Of a stretch of 64,000 nt of DNA, positions 29,501 through 37,862 are shown piece after piece. Below the pieces are notes generated by a model. The model searched no databases and was not told the DNA's origin. It saw only the letters and a list, made by a program, of their open reading frames with translations. The DNA is from CAYXFD01 sp964464175. GTDB lineage: Bacteria; Cloacimonadota; Cloacimonadia; Cloacimonadales; JAJBBL01. The stretch is taken from positions 29,292-93,291 of the forward strand of contig CAYXFD010000009.1 of NCBI GenBank assembly GCA_964464175.1, read 5' to 3'. Positions within the stretch are counted from its first letter, which is position 1. Each line of letters opens with the position of its first letter. A program made the position numbers and the translations under genes.

Positions 29501-30353
29501 TCAGATAACCCTTATCAGCATAGTCGATCTTATTCACCGTGCCGTCGAGATTATAGACATTCCTCTGGATCTCACTGTAATAATCATGATATGCTCGATG
29601 GTCTATCTGTTCTCTCCCCTGTTTGTCACTCAAATGAATAAAGATTACCGCTGAATTCCTCAATTCTGCCGAGAATCCCTTTTCACTCATTTTCCGGAGA
29701 ACCTTGTCGGGCAGGAACAGTTTTCCTAATTTCGATCCTTCGGCACGCTGTTCTGATACCGGTGGTTTACCCCGCATACTGCTATAGGGTTTGATCTCCT
29801 TCGATAAGATGATCTTTCCCGGTTCTGCCTCTTCACTCAATAAGAAGAGTTCTTTCAGCGCATCTCCGTCGATATAATAATCATAGTGATAGTGAAGATT
29901 CCCGACGATGTTCAGATAGATCTCACCCCAGTGCATAGCCCCGTTGAAATTGATCTCGATCCCGTATTGTTTTTTAAACTCTTGATTAAGACCAAGCAAA
30001 GAATCATACATTGCATCACAGCAAGAGAGCATGCGGGGAATCACCTCTTCTTTCTCACCGGGAAAGAGAGCAGAAAGGGCATCTCCCCCGAATTTGAGTA
30101 AAGAGCCTCCATAATCATGCAGGCATCTGATCATCTCCTCAAAATAGACATTGAGGATCTCAATGATTATCTCAACCCCGTAATGACCTTTAGCACTGAC
30201 CAGTTCAGTGATCTTGGTAAAACCGCAAATATCGGTGAAAAGCATACCTGCTTCATCTTTTACGCACAGGGGTACGGTTATCTTCCCCAAACTATCATCG
30301 CTTAATTTAGCAGCATTCAAGAGATATTCGGGTAATAAAGGATCTCTCTTCAT
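26556..30353 (-). CDS. Soluble adenylyl-cyclase-like protein: two cyclase homology domains, AAA-type NTPase, TPR repeats
   Basis: 1,265 residues; AAGGAG lies six bases before the ATG. Cyclase homology domain 1 (about 26-205) has FTDICGFT with the metal-binding Asp41 and KFGGDA with Asp91, so it looks catalytically competent. Domain 2 (about 230-400) has lost the first metal Asp (FIHLSD) but keeps NAVNIAARL. An NTPase module follows, with Walker A GEAGTGKT (445-452) and Walker B LLFIDD (561-566). The C-terminal ~500 residues contain many TPR units (for example 'GNIAKSQKDYKTAESYYKQQ'). This order matches the ADCY10/bacterial sAC family. It likely makes cAMP or cGMP in the cytosol, with the NTPase and TPRs acting as a sensor or scaffold. 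The gene is not closely coupled to its neighbours. The nucleotide specificity is not evident. Confidence 0.85.
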   Translation of the reverse strand: MKRDPLLPEYLLNAAKLSDDSLGKITVPLCVKDEAGMLFTDICGFTKITELVSAKGHYGVEIIIEILNVYFEEMIRCLHDYGGSLLKFGGDALSALFPGEKEEVIPRMLSCCDAMYDSLLGLNQEFKKQYGIEINFNGAMHWGEIYLNIVGNLHYHYDYYIDGDALKELFLLSEEAEPGKIILSKEIKPYSSMRGKPPVSEQRAEGSKLGKLFLPDKVLRKMSEKGFSAELRNSAVIFIHLSDKQGREQIDHRAYHDYYSEIQRNVYNLDGTVNKIDYADKGYLILITFGTPYNHINDVDRAVTCCYRIQKIRSETISAKIGLTYSNIFAGVLGSSQRNEYGLIGNAVNIAARLMSYSAEGEISFSEAILANVAGRFETAFIEETFVKGIKIPLRIHKITGELPGSWTPLENRYRERKLVAYRNEIADLSKTLSSGEERFLILSGEAGTGKTFIAYYLIREHIKQNRKVSIHLLEEYNSKNQCEWFLNILNRKLTIDNPVKDFSILRDYCTKRGMQFEPELIMKFFRAIQDSTIELKEEEFEIVYANQAEILCSLLEEESLLFIDDLQFLDKSSYHIFQKAIPRLLNGGTELIVTYRGNGEDLHNEPGMNTAKLLKLSNLQESEAQELIKKEISAISRDAVKTIYNITKGNPLFIIEMCSIIKKNIFATRSIVAESDLKRLEKEGIISDKLENLLLNEYENLNEELKNTLKVASVIGKAFSLDEITIVSDEKMKEYFSIIDELDDNDYIEKKAFDSGIEYIFNNHLMRDAIYRTILLSQKRELHNKIGSFYEEKFAENLYPYLELLANHFIYAENRGKAENYSLAAGEKTARLAAYPESNYYYEKALSYCSTEQKCFDIILAMTGNYVAQGEANKADELIGSLEKDYPGFLNDEYYLLKVRTQILKGSFQYLAGYIPEILPKLKSEHHRNSLEFHYMNVLQYVNRLEEFEKIAGVMHAKLQKSEDRKLTASFLVSMGVHYMNRSDYHSAEKYYRELLEISEKDDDLINLRIALNGLGVAASRTGDKDLAKKYIVRGLEISEKLGDKNGYSRLIMDLGTLFRNEGDIPKAISYYEKSLNTARIIGNKHQEGIALYSIGEAYFYYLEDKEKALSYIEESKKISEKIGDIVGISFCNDAIGDINFTKGNYDKALKIYEENLKLQRELKDDEGIAHTLGNLGNIAKSQKDYKTAESYYKQQIEILTKVGDLDGTGRAYFNWAMIELEQERPDSTREKLNQSLALFRKCNASVLIDVVEEQLKNLDEQKG

Positions 30354-30557
30354 TCACTACTCCTTTGTTTTACTTACAGCGGGTTCATCGCCTCAAGCTG
30401 CGATCGGTTGACCAAGAGTTCTCCTCTTTTTTTCCCCTTGAAAAGGTGTTACAATTTTCCTCTCTTGCTCAATCTCCCCAAATCAAAATCCCATCTTCCC
30501 CGCTTTAGCTTAAATGTCAAAAAGATATTTCGTATTTTCAGCCCGAAGTCTAAAGGA

Positions 30558-32711
30558 TTAGTTGAAGCTTTTTCTGTAATGAAGCAATCTCAAGGCATTC
30601 ATCACGGCAAGGATCGTAACCCCAACATCCGCAAAAACCGCACCCCAAATAGTTATCAGGCCGGCAGCACCCAGACCCAGAAAAAGAACTTTAATGCTCA
30701 AAGCCAGAATAATATTCTGCCGGGCGTTGTTCATTGTTTTTTTTGCGATATTGAAGATAGCGGGGAGTTTTTCAATTTCATCGGTCTGCAAGACAATATC
30801 GGCAGCTTCAATTGCCGCCGGGGAGCCAATCCCACCCATTGCCATTCCGGTATCGGCGAGAGCCATAGACGGGGCATCGTTGATCCCGTCTCCGACATAG
30901 AGGATCTTTCCCGGAGTCTCTTTCTTTATTCTTTCTATAATTGCAAGCTTATCCTGCGGCAGAAGATCAGCATAATACTCGTTAATTCCTAAACCAGAGG
31001 CTACTCTTCCCGCAATATCTTCCCTGTCTCCGGTCAAGATCAGTACCCTTCTTATTCTGAAAGACTTTATCCGTTTAATCATCTGTGGAATCTTCTCTCT
31101 GATACTGTCGCTGAACTCAACCCCTCCCAGAAGACTGTTATTAAGGGCTACTAAGATCATCCTTCTTCCCTGCCCGGGGTCACTAAATCCATCCGGTATG
31201 GATATCCCCTCATCCCTCAGAAATTCGGGGCTGCCGGCAATGATCTCCGAATTGTCATTCACTGCAGTTATACCCTTCCCGGGTGTTTCCCGGTAGGTTA
31301 GAGAAGATTGTTCCAATATTCCGTTGTTACCATGGGTTGACATCTGGCGATGATACTCGGCTATAACAGCTAAAGCAAGGGGATGGTTGGAATGGGCTTC
31401 TGCCCTGTAAGCATGCCAGAGAAGGTAATCTTCGGAGACATTCTCTGCCGGTTTTAACCCGGCAACTTCTAATTTTCCTCTGGTTAGTGTTCCTGTTTTA
31501 TCGAGGATGATAGTCTTTGTCCGGGCAATATTTTCCAGGAAAATTCCCCCTTTAACCAGAACTCCATTTCTGATAAATACTGTTAAGCCGGCAAAGAAAC
31601 TTAAGGGAACAGAAATTACCAGGGCACAAGGACAGGAGATAACCAGAAAGATGAGCGAACGGTAGAACCAGGTTTGAAAAGATCCGGCTGATAAGATAAA
31701 GGGAGGAACTACAGCGATCAAAACTGCCAGAACAAGAACGATCGGGGTATAAATCGCAGCAAAGCGGGTAATGAAACGCTCGGTTACGGTCTTTCTGCTT
31801 TTGGCATTTCTGATCAGGTCGATTAACCGGGATATCGTCGAATTATCGTATTCCTTCTCTACTTCGATAGTTAAGGTTCCGTATAAATTGACCGCACCGG
31901 CTGATACCCTCACCCCCCGGCTTACCGGCAGCGGTAATGATTCTCCGCTTAAAAGAGCATTGTTAATATCGGAGATCCCTGATATCACAACCCCATCGAG
32001 AGGAATTCTTTCTCCCGGTTTGACTATAATCAATTCCCCCGTTTTCACCTGTTCCGGCAGAACTTTAACTGTCTTGTTCTCTCTCATCAGATTGGCATAT
32101 TCAGGTTTTAACTTCTGCATTTCTAAGATGGAATGCTGAGAGTATTCAACTATCTTGCTCTCGAAAAATCTCCCTATCTGATAAAAAAGCATAACGGCAA
32201 CTGCCTCAGCATATTCACCGATAGCAAAAGCTCCAATCGTAGCAACGGTCATCAGAAAATGTTCATTGAATATATAACGGCTGAAGAATTTTCTTAAGGC
32301 TCCTTGCAGGACAAACCGCCCTATCAGCAGATAACTGGCCAGATAGATAAAAATCCTGTACTCAGAGAAATAACCGGTAAAGGTCAGCAGAAAAAGAATA
32401 AACCCACAGAGGGTTAAGAGCATCTCTCTTGTTCTAAAAGAGTCTATGATGCTGTCCCTGAAGCGGTATTCCTTCTCTCTCCGGGATACCGTCTCTACTT
32501 CCACATCCGGTTCTACCTTTTTCACAATCTGTCTTACCAGTGGTAAAACTTCCTTATCTAAAGTGGAATGATTGACAAACAGGGTTAACTCCCGCCCTAA
32601 AAAATCCAGAATTACACCAGCTATACCGTCGGTTGTGCGGAGTTCTCTCTCTATCTCCGCTGCACAGCCGGCACAGGTAAGATTTCTCAGGACAAATATA
32701 TACTTAGTCAT
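30558..32711 (-). CDS. Heavy-metal-transporting P1B-type ATPase (Zn/Cd/Co/Pb type)
   Basis: 717 residues. An N-terminal heavy-metal-associated domain carries TCAGC (Cys13, Cys16). The core has the transmembrane CPC motif (360-362), the phosphorylation site DKTGT (Asp404), the SNHPLA histidine-proline pair (443-444) and GDGIND (607-612). The actuator loop reads LSGES, where TGES is usual. The CPC class with a single HMA domain fits Zn2+/Cd2+/Pb2+ or Cu+ exporters; resemblance to ZntA/CadA is stronger overall, but ion specificity is inferred. It is an inner-membrane protein that would pump metal out of the cytosol at the cost of ATP. The start is supported by AAGGGG just upstream of the ATG. 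No metal-responsive regulator is adjacent. Confidence 0.9.
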   Translation of the reverse strand: MTKYIFVLRNLTCAGCAAEIERELRTTDGIAGVILDFLGRELTLFVNHSTLDKEVLPLVRQIVKKVEPDVEVETVSRREKEYRFRDSIIDSFRTREMLLTLCGFILFLLTFTGYFSEYRIFIYLASYLLIGRFVLQGALRKFFSRYIFNEHFLMTVATIGAFAIGEYAEAVAVMLFYQIGRFFESKIVEYSQHSILEMQKLKPEYANLMRENKTVKVLPEQVKTGELIIVKPGERIPLDGVVISGISDINNALLSGESLPLPVSRGVRVSAGAVNLYGTLTIEVEKEYDNSTISRLIDLIRNAKSRKTVTERFITRFAAIYTPIVLVLAVLIAVVPPFILSAGSFQTWFYRSLIFLVISCPCALVISVPLSFFAGLTVFIRNGVLVKGGIFLENIARTKTIILDKTGTLTRGKLEVAGLKPAENVSEDYLLWHAYRAEAHSNHPLALAVIAEYHRQMSTHGNNGILEQSSLTYRETPGKGITAVNDNSEIIAGSPEFLRDEGISIPDGFSDPGQGRRMILVALNNSLLGGVEFSDSIREKIPQMIKRIKSFRIRRVLILTGDREDIAGRVASGLGINEYYADLLPQDKLAIIERIKKETPGKILYVGDGINDAPSMALADTGMAMGGIGSPAAIEAADIVLQTDEIEKLPAIFNIAKKTMNNARQNIILALSIKVLFLGLGAAGLITIWGAVFADVGVTILAVMNALRLLHYRKSFN

Positions 32712-32880
32712 CCGGACCCCTTCCTTACCGCGTCTAACAACTTCTTTTCCTATATAGTAAGCCCAAATGACCGATAAACATAGTATAATTTAGCAGGAAT
32801 GAAAACAATACCCTCTTTCTTTCAGGCAACTACAGGCAGAAAAGCTTGGCAAACTCCTTATGCCGTCGGTTTTCTCCTTT

Positions 32881-34440
32881 CTATTTCATCAGGAGCATCT
32901 TGTGATAATTAATCCGGTCAGCGGTTTTCAGTTTAACGATATATATTCCGGAAGAGGTTTCCCCGGAAGGTTCGACCCGCCAGATAAAATTATGACTTCC
33001 CGCCGGCAGATTGCCGAGATCAGCATTGTGAACCAACTCTCCTCTTATGTTGAAAATCCTTATCTCGGTTTCGGAAGGCTTTTCCAGCGTAAATGAGATA
33101 TTGGTTTCCGGATTGAAGGGATTGGGATAATTGCACAGAGACAAGGAGCTTTCCGGAACGAGCGTATCCTGCTCTCCGCTGCTCTGATTCTCATCATACG
33201 TCAGCAAATAATCGATGTCGAAAACCACCGGTGTCTTTGAATGTGCCGGGGTAATCTGATGAAGCGTCGTTGCCCATTTTAATTCACCGGTAACCGGGAT
33301 GTATTGCATTGCCTGCAGGTTAGTCGTGACCCCGGCAGCTCCGGAGAGTAATTTCCAGCTTCTTTCAGGGGTAATATCCGTACTCACCTGCAAAGAATCG
33401 GCAATTCCCTGATAGCGATAGCAGTAGGTGGGAGCGTAGAGAGTTCTGAAATGATTCGTCGCTGCCAGATGATCCCCTGCTACCGGCGGGTTTAGGTTGT
33501 TGTTGGCGGCTGTTCGGAGAGAACAGCCGTTCATATTGTTTACTTCGAACACAACCGGATAGGAGTTATCATCCATAAGAGCAGCCGTATGAATTATAGA
33601 ACCGCTTATGAAATTACTCTCTTCCAGATGAGCTTGTATATCCTGATAGTTATTATCACCATCTTCATTATAATCAAGCGTCTCCAGAGCATTGCGCAAG
33701 GCAAGGAGTATCGGCTGGAATTGTTCCTCTATCGTGTAATTGTGGTTACTGCCGACATTATAAAAAGCCCCTAATCTGCTCTCATTGATCGCTGACAATG
33801 CCCCCATAAAACCTGTGATTCCAATATTAATCCATTTCTGCTGCTCCGCTTCTGCGGGAAAATGTACGGTTATCATCTGATGACTTCGAAGAACTGCATT
33901 ATTAGACCAATCGAGATGGCGGGTAATTATCTGCTCCCCGGATACATCAGGCAGATCATTGGTACTCTCTCCCCAGCTCGACAGACTCGAGCAGGCACCG
34001 ACATAGTTTCCAAGGTAGGAAAAGACTGCTATCAAATCGACAATCGAGGAATTCATCAGCAAATCAACATGGTCAATCTCCCTGTTGAGAAGAGAAATGT
34101 AAAGATCAGTACCGCTGTCGATCATCCCGTTGATAATGGCTTGGCTCTCGTTTATATATTTCTGTTCAATTTCGAAATTTGCTTCAAAAAATGATCTGGC
34201 TTGACTGTAAACATAAGCATTATTCCCATATAACATAGGGAGCAGATAGCCGGTCATCAATTCTCTTAAGTCCTCACCTACCAGAAAACCCTGAGCATAG
34301 CCCCTCTCTTCAATAGTCCCCTTCACCCTCAAAACTTTATGTTCTTCATAGATTTCCAGATAACCGTTTACCGTTTCCGAAAAAAGAGATCCACTAAGGA
34401 TAACCATAAAAATGCAAAACCACAGTAGTTTGGGTTTCAT
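32881..34440 (-). CDS. T9SS-exported C45-type N-terminal-nucleophile hydrolase
   Basis: 519 residues. A signal peptide covers residues 1-21. The catalytic part resembles the C45/acyl-CoA:6-aminopenicillanate acyltransferase group: an early 'GTIEERGYAQGFLVGEDL' motif, then GACSSLSSWG, where Cys150 is the candidate nucleophile exposed by autocleavage, then 'TRHLDWSNNA'. Family members hydrolyse or transfer acyl-amide bonds; some close relatives are phospholipase-B-like. The last ~90 residues are a T9SS sorting tail (NYPNPFNPETN, then GIYIVKL), so the enzyme should be exported across the outer membrane and attached or released. The GGGG-rich ribosome site is well spaced. The substrate cannot be read from the sequence. 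Confidence 0.75.
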   Translation of the reverse strand: MKPKLLWFCIFMVILSGSLFSETVNGYLEIYEEHKVLRVKGTIEERGYAQGFLVGEDLRELMTGYLLPMLYGNNAYVYSQARSFFEANFEIEQKYINESQAIINGMIDSGTDLYISLLNREIDHVDLLMNSSIVDLIAVFSYLGNYVGACSSLSSWGESTNDLPDVSGEQIITRHLDWSNNAVLRSHQMITVHFPAEAEQQKWINIGITGFMGALSAINESRLGAFYNVGSNHNYTIEEQFQPILLALRNALETLDYNEDGDNNYQDIQAHLEESNFISGSIIHTAALMDDNSYPVVFEVNNMNGCSLRTAANNNLNPPVAGDHLAATNHFRTLYAPTYCYRYQGIADSLQVSTDITPERSWKLLSGAAGVTTNLQAMQYIPVTGELKWATTLHQITPAHSKTPVVFDIDYLLTYDENQSSGEQDTLVPESSLSLCNYPNPFNPETNISFTLEKPSETEIRIFNIRGELVHNADLGNLPAGSHNFIWRVEPSGETSSGIYIVKLKTADRINYHKMLLMK

Positions 34441-34691
34441 GATAACCCCCTCATTTTTTTGCTATGGAATTGCTAAACGCATTTCTGTGTCAAGTATTGT
34501 GTTGTTTAGGGAGACTGTTCATGACCGAATCAAGCTATTACTATTTTTCATCTCACCGTAGGTAATAAACAAGTGACCTTTTTTTCTTTCATTCTGCTCT
34601 CAGCTCATATCACAACTGTTGCGCCTAATCTCATCTCTCTCCTCCCTGGAATGAAGAAGCGGTCTTTTCCGGTATATCTTCTCTCTCCTAA

Positions 34692-34764
34692 CCTTAGGAT
34701 ACCATTCGGATAGTCTATAATCCTACCAGGTCCGACTGTAGTATTTCCTAATTGTATCCTAAGG
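34692..34764. repeat. Inverted repeat pair in the divergent intergenic region
   Basis: CCTTAGGATAC (34692-34702) is matched by GTATCCTAAGG (34754-34764); extended to 15 positions the match is 14/15. About 51 bases lie between the arms. It sits in the 488-bp space between the divergent C45 hydrolase and DUF3795 genes, where no gene is seen. It may be a REP/MITE remnant or a structured regulatory site. Confidence 0.4.
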
Positions 34765-34928
34765 ATGTAACAGGATATCGAAAGAGCAAAAACTAACAGT
34801 CTCCGCTGCTTAGCGGAACTGTGAAGAGAGAGCTGACTTGACAAAAAAGATGAGAGCGAATAGTTATCTAAGAGAGAATTCCCTTTATCCAGGGGGAATT
34901 CCTGAAAAAAGTTTTTGAGGAGATGACT

Positions 34929-35264
34929 ATGAATAAGATGATCTCTGCCTGCGGGATAGATTGTTTGAGTTGTGAATGTTTTGAGGCAACCCGTACCGGT
35001 GATCCGGTGAAGAAACAAGAAATTGCCGGCAAATGGTCTAAACAATATGAAGCTGAGATAACAGCCGCAGATATCAATTGTGACGGTTGTATGACCGGAG
35101 AGAATCATTTCGGCTGGTGTTATAAATGCCCGATCCGAGCCTGTGTTAGCGAAAAAAGCTATCAAAGCTGTGCCGAATGTCCAGACTTCCCCTGTCCGAA
35201 GAGTGAGTTTATTATCAACAACGTACCTGACGCTAAAAGCAATATAGAGAGTTTGAGGAAGTAA
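34929..35264 (+). CDS. Cys-rich DUF3795 family protein
   Basis: 111 residues from the ATG at 34929, which has AGGAG six bases upstream; the earlier ATG at 34923 abuts the AGGAG and is unlikely. The protein has four Cys clusters (ACGIDCLSCEC, NCDGC, WCYKCPIRAC, SCAECPDFPC), which suggests one or more zinc or iron-sulfur sites. DUF3795 proteins are common in anaerobes and have no firmly established function. It ends two bases before the MobB-like gene, and a kinase-fold gene overlaps that one, so the three look like one operon. Confidence 0.8.
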   Translation: MNKMISACGIDCLSCECFEATRTGDPVKKQEIAGKWSKQYEAEITAADINCDGCMTGENHFGWCYKCPIRACVSEKSYQSCAECPDFPCPKSEFIINNVPDAKSNIESLRK

Positions 35265-35265
35265 G

Positions 35266-36009
35266 ATGAAGGTTTTTTCTGTTGCCGGATACAGCAAAAG
35301 CGGCAAAACAGCAACCGTTACCTCACTGATCAGTGAACTGAAAGCAAGAGGTTACAGTGTTGCAGCTATCAAAGATATTCATTTTGAAGACTTTACGATG
35401 GAACGGGAAGGATCAGACAGCTGGCAGTTCCAGCAGAGAGGAGCCGAGACTGTTTTTGCCCGGGGTCTGAAAGAGACTTACCTTATCCGTCCGGAACGGA
35501 TCACATTATCCGCAATGCTCGATTTACTGCAGGCAGATTGGGTGATTGTAGAGGGTATGAAAAATGAACCTTTGCCGAAGATAGTCTGTGCCGAAAATGA
35601 AAAACAGTTAGCAGAACTGGTTGACGATAATGTTTTTGCGATCAGCGGCAAGATAAGTGTAAAACTGCCGGAATACCGGAAGTTGCCGGTTATCAACAGT
35701 CTATCCAATCCCGGAGAATTGGCAGATCTGGTAGAGCAGAGAGTCTTCCGGGTATTGCCTCTGGCTAAAGATGAGTGCTGCAGCAAATGCGGGTTAAACT
35801 GCTACCGGATGGTCGGGGAGATCTTAGCGGGCAGAAAACAACGTGAGGACTGCCGGACAGATCATAATCAAATTATCTCCCTGAAGATAGCCGGTAAGCA
35901 GATCCAGCTTGTTCCCTTTGTCCAGGAAATACTGCGTGATCTTATCATAGCCTTTGTTAAAAACCTGCGCGGCTACAAAAAGGGCAAGATCGAGATAACC
36001 CTGGAATGA
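35266..36009 (+). CDS. MobB-like P-loop NTPase with C-terminal Cys cluster
   Basis: 247 residues. The N-terminal ~155 residues match the MobB family (molybdopterin-guanine-dinucleotide biosynthesis accessory GTPase): P-loop GYSKSGKT (8-15), then 'AAIKDIHFEDF' and 'DWVIVEGMKNEPLPKI'. The C-terminal extension carries Cys171, 172, 175, 179 and 196, spaced like an iron-sulfur or zinc site, and classical MobB lacks this. The family binds GTP and assists cofactor delivery to molybdo- or tungsto-enzymes. No other molybdenum cofactor gene lies in the window, so that role is only an inference. The gene follows DUF3795 with a one-base gap and overlaps the next gene by ATGA, which indicates translational coupling. 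Confidence 0.8.
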   Translation: MKVFSVAGYSKSGKTATVTSLISELKARGYSVAAIKDIHFEDFTMEREGSDSWQFQQRGAETVFARGLKETYLIRPERITLSAMLDLLQADWVIVEGMKNEPLPKIVCAENEKQLAELVDDNVFAISGKISVKLPEYRKLPVINSLSNPGELADLVEQRVFRVLPLAKDECCSKCGLNCYRMVGEILAGRKQREDCRTDHNQIISLKIAGKQIQLVPFVQEILRDLIIAFVKNLRGYKKGKIEITLE

Positions 36010-36632
36010 AATCGGAAATCAGTTATCCAATATCCGGAAAGTCAGTAATAAAAAGATGCCGAACCGCTGAAGAATGTGCTAACGAACTGCAGGTTTACAG
36101 GCTTGAGCTGGAAAATACTCCGAGACTGCTCCGGATTATTGACGAAAGAACGATAGAAATTTCCCGGATTTTCGGAAACACCTATTCCGGAGAAAAGGAT
36201 CTAAACTTTTCAGAAGCCGGAAAATTATTTTCACAGCTTCATTCCGCTTCTAAAAAGGGGGATATGGTCATCTGTCAGCTCGATACTAATCCCCGTAATT
36301 ATCTGATAGAAAAGGATACCGGCAGATATTTCATGATCGACTTCTCGGAGAGTGCTTATCAGCTGCCGGAAAATGACCTGTTTAATTTTCTCTTATTCTG
36401 GGCAGCGATCCTGCGGGTAGAGGAATTTCGTTCAAAAAATGAGGATTTTCTCAGAGGTTACGGATCCTGGGAGTTGTTGGATGAGAAACGAAAAGAGACT
36501 CATTTCCCGATATGGATTGCTGAATTCGATGAAAGACGAAGAAAGTTCTGTAAGAACCCGGGAACCGAACTTGACTGGCAGAAAATGAACCGGGAGTATT
36601 TGATAGAACATTTCTACGATATCCTTAGATAA
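36006..36632 (+). CDS. Small kinase-fold protein (Bud32/LPS-kinase-like)
   Basis: 208 residues, overlapping the MobB-like stop codon by four bases (ATGA). The catalytic loop reads QLDTNPRN (Asp93, Asn98) followed by MIDFSES (Asp112 in the DFG position), as in atypical kinases such as Bud32/RIO or lipopolysaccharide kinases. The N-lobe is short, with Lys16 in SVIKRC as a possible ATP-anchoring lysine and no clear glycine-rich loop. The substrate could be a small molecule, lipid sugar or protein. Tight coupling to the MobB-like and DUF3795 genes suggests a shared process. Not assigned to a named family. Confidence 0.6.
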   Translation: MKSEISYPISGKSVIKRCRTAEECANELQVYRLELENTPRLLRIIDERTIEISRIFGNTYSGEKDLNFSEAGKLFSQLHSASKKGDMVICQLDTNPRNYLIEKDTGRYFMIDFSESAYQLPENDLFNFLLFWAAILRVEEFRSKNEDFLRGYGSWELLDEKRKETHFPIWIAEFDERRRKFCKNPGTELDWQKMNREYLIEHFYDILR

Positions 36633-36699
36633 TTCTCGGGCAACCTATCGTTGCAGAAACTACAATAATCAGATAATAATCAGATTCGAAGGAGGCAAA

Positions 36700-37749
36700 A
36701 TGATTGAAAAGATTACAAAATTTCTGGGAGATCAGGCAGAGTACCTGTTGGACCACAAATGTAAGACCGTTACTAAAGAAAATCTGTATATTCCGGGTCC
36801 TTGTTATATCGACGAGGTAATGAGATTATCCGATCGTTCTCCAAATGTGCTGCGTAACATGCAGCTCCTTTTTAATACGGGAAGATTAGCCGGCAGCGGT
36901 TACCTCTCTATTTTGCCGGTTGACCAGGGGATAGAGCATTCTGCAGGTGCTTCTTTTGCCCCGAACCCTATCTATTTTGACCCTGATAATATCGTCAAAC
37001 TTGCCCTGGAAGGTGGATGTAATGCCGTCGCCTCAACTGTTGGTATCTTGGGTTCTGTTGCCAGAAAATACGCCTACAAGATACCGTTTATCGTAAAACT
37101 CAATCATAATCAACTGCTGACTTATCCCAACAGCTATGATCAAATCCTCTTCGCCGATGTAGATCAGGCTTTTGATATGGGTGCCGTTGCTGTAGGTGCT
37201 ACTATTTACTACGGTTCAGAAGAGAGTAACCGCCAGATCCAGGAGATTTCGGAAGCCTTTTCTTATGCTCATTCCCTCGGTTTAGTAACAATTCTCTGGG
37301 CTTATCTCAGAAATAACGAGTTTAAGAAAGATAAGGATTATCATCTGGCAGCAGATCTAACCGGACAGGCGAACTACCTATCGGCTACCATTCAGGCAGA
37401 TATCGTAAAACAGAAACAACCCGAAAATAACGGCGGCTATAATGCCATAAAATTCGGAAAGACCCATAAAAAAGTTTACGAGACACTAACTACCGACCAC
37501 CCTATTGACCTGACAAGATATCAGGTAGTTAACTGTTTCATGGGTAGAGCCGGATTGATCAATTCCGGCGGAGCTTCCGGAGAAAATGATCTTGCCCAGG
37601 CTGTTCAGACTGCCGTGATCAACAAGAGAGCGGGCGGCATGGGGCTGATCTCCGGAAGAAAAGCCTTTCAGAGACCTATGCAGCAAGGTATTGAACTGCT
37701 TAATGCCATTCAGGACGTATATCTCTGCTCTGAAGTTAACATCGCCTGA
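36700..37749 (+). CDS. fbaB: Class I fructose-bisphosphate aldolase (FbaB/archaeal type)
   Basis: 349 residues, the same size as E. coli FbaB. Family segments include 'LSILPVDQGIEHSAGASF', 'IVKLNHNQLL', 'GAVAVGATIYYGSEES' and 'GLISGRKAFQRP', the last with the phosphate-binding glycine region near the C terminus. The Schiff-base lysine is probably within the 'AIKFGK' segment. It interconverts fructose 1,6-bisphosphate with the two triose phosphates in glycolysis and gluconeogenesis. A GGAGG precedes the ATG. It is 67 bases after the kinase-fold gene and may be cotranscribed or have its own promoter. It faces PEP carboxykinase across a shared terminator; both enzymes serve lower gluconeogenesis. 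Confidence 0.9.
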   Translation: MIEKITKFLGDQAEYLLDHKCKTVTKENLYIPGPCYIDEVMRLSDRSPNVLRNMQLLFNTGRLAGSGYLSILPVDQGIEHSAGASFAPNPIYFDPDNIVKLALEGGCNAVASTVGILGSVARKYAYKIPFIVKLNHNQLLTYPNSYDQILFADVDQAFDMGAVAVGATIYYGSEESNRQIQEISEAFSYAHSLGLVTILWAYLRNNEFKKDKDYHLAADLTGQANYLSATIQADIVKQKQPENNGGYNAIKFGKTHKKVYETLTTDHPIDLTRYQVVNCFMGRAGLINSGGASGENDLAQAVQTAVINKRAGGMGLISGRKAFQRPMQQGIELLNAIQDVYLCSEVNIA

Positions 37750-37780
37750 GCATCTCCGGAATAACTGCTCTTTAATTGGA

Positions 37781-37827
37781 AAAAGGGCTGAAGAAATCTC
37801 TCTGTTCTTCAGCCCTTTTGTTACTTT
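37781..37827. terminator. Bidirectional terminator between fbaB and pckA
   Basis: A 15-bp perfect stem pairs 37781-37795 with 37805-37819. The loop is 9 nt. T-rich sequence follows on the plus strand, and the A-run at the 5' side serves the minus strand. It sits 31 bases after fbaB and 43 bases beyond the end of pckA, so it can serve both convergent genes. Confidence 0.9.
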
Positions 37828-37862
37828 TTTATATTTTTTCGTGTCGTCAGGTATTACCGAAA

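Noticed and set aside
35266..36009. Evidence for a molybdenum-cofactor biosynthesis cluster
   Set aside because: Only the MobB-like gene is present. Single MobB-like genes occur away from cofactor clusters, so the pathway is not claimed.
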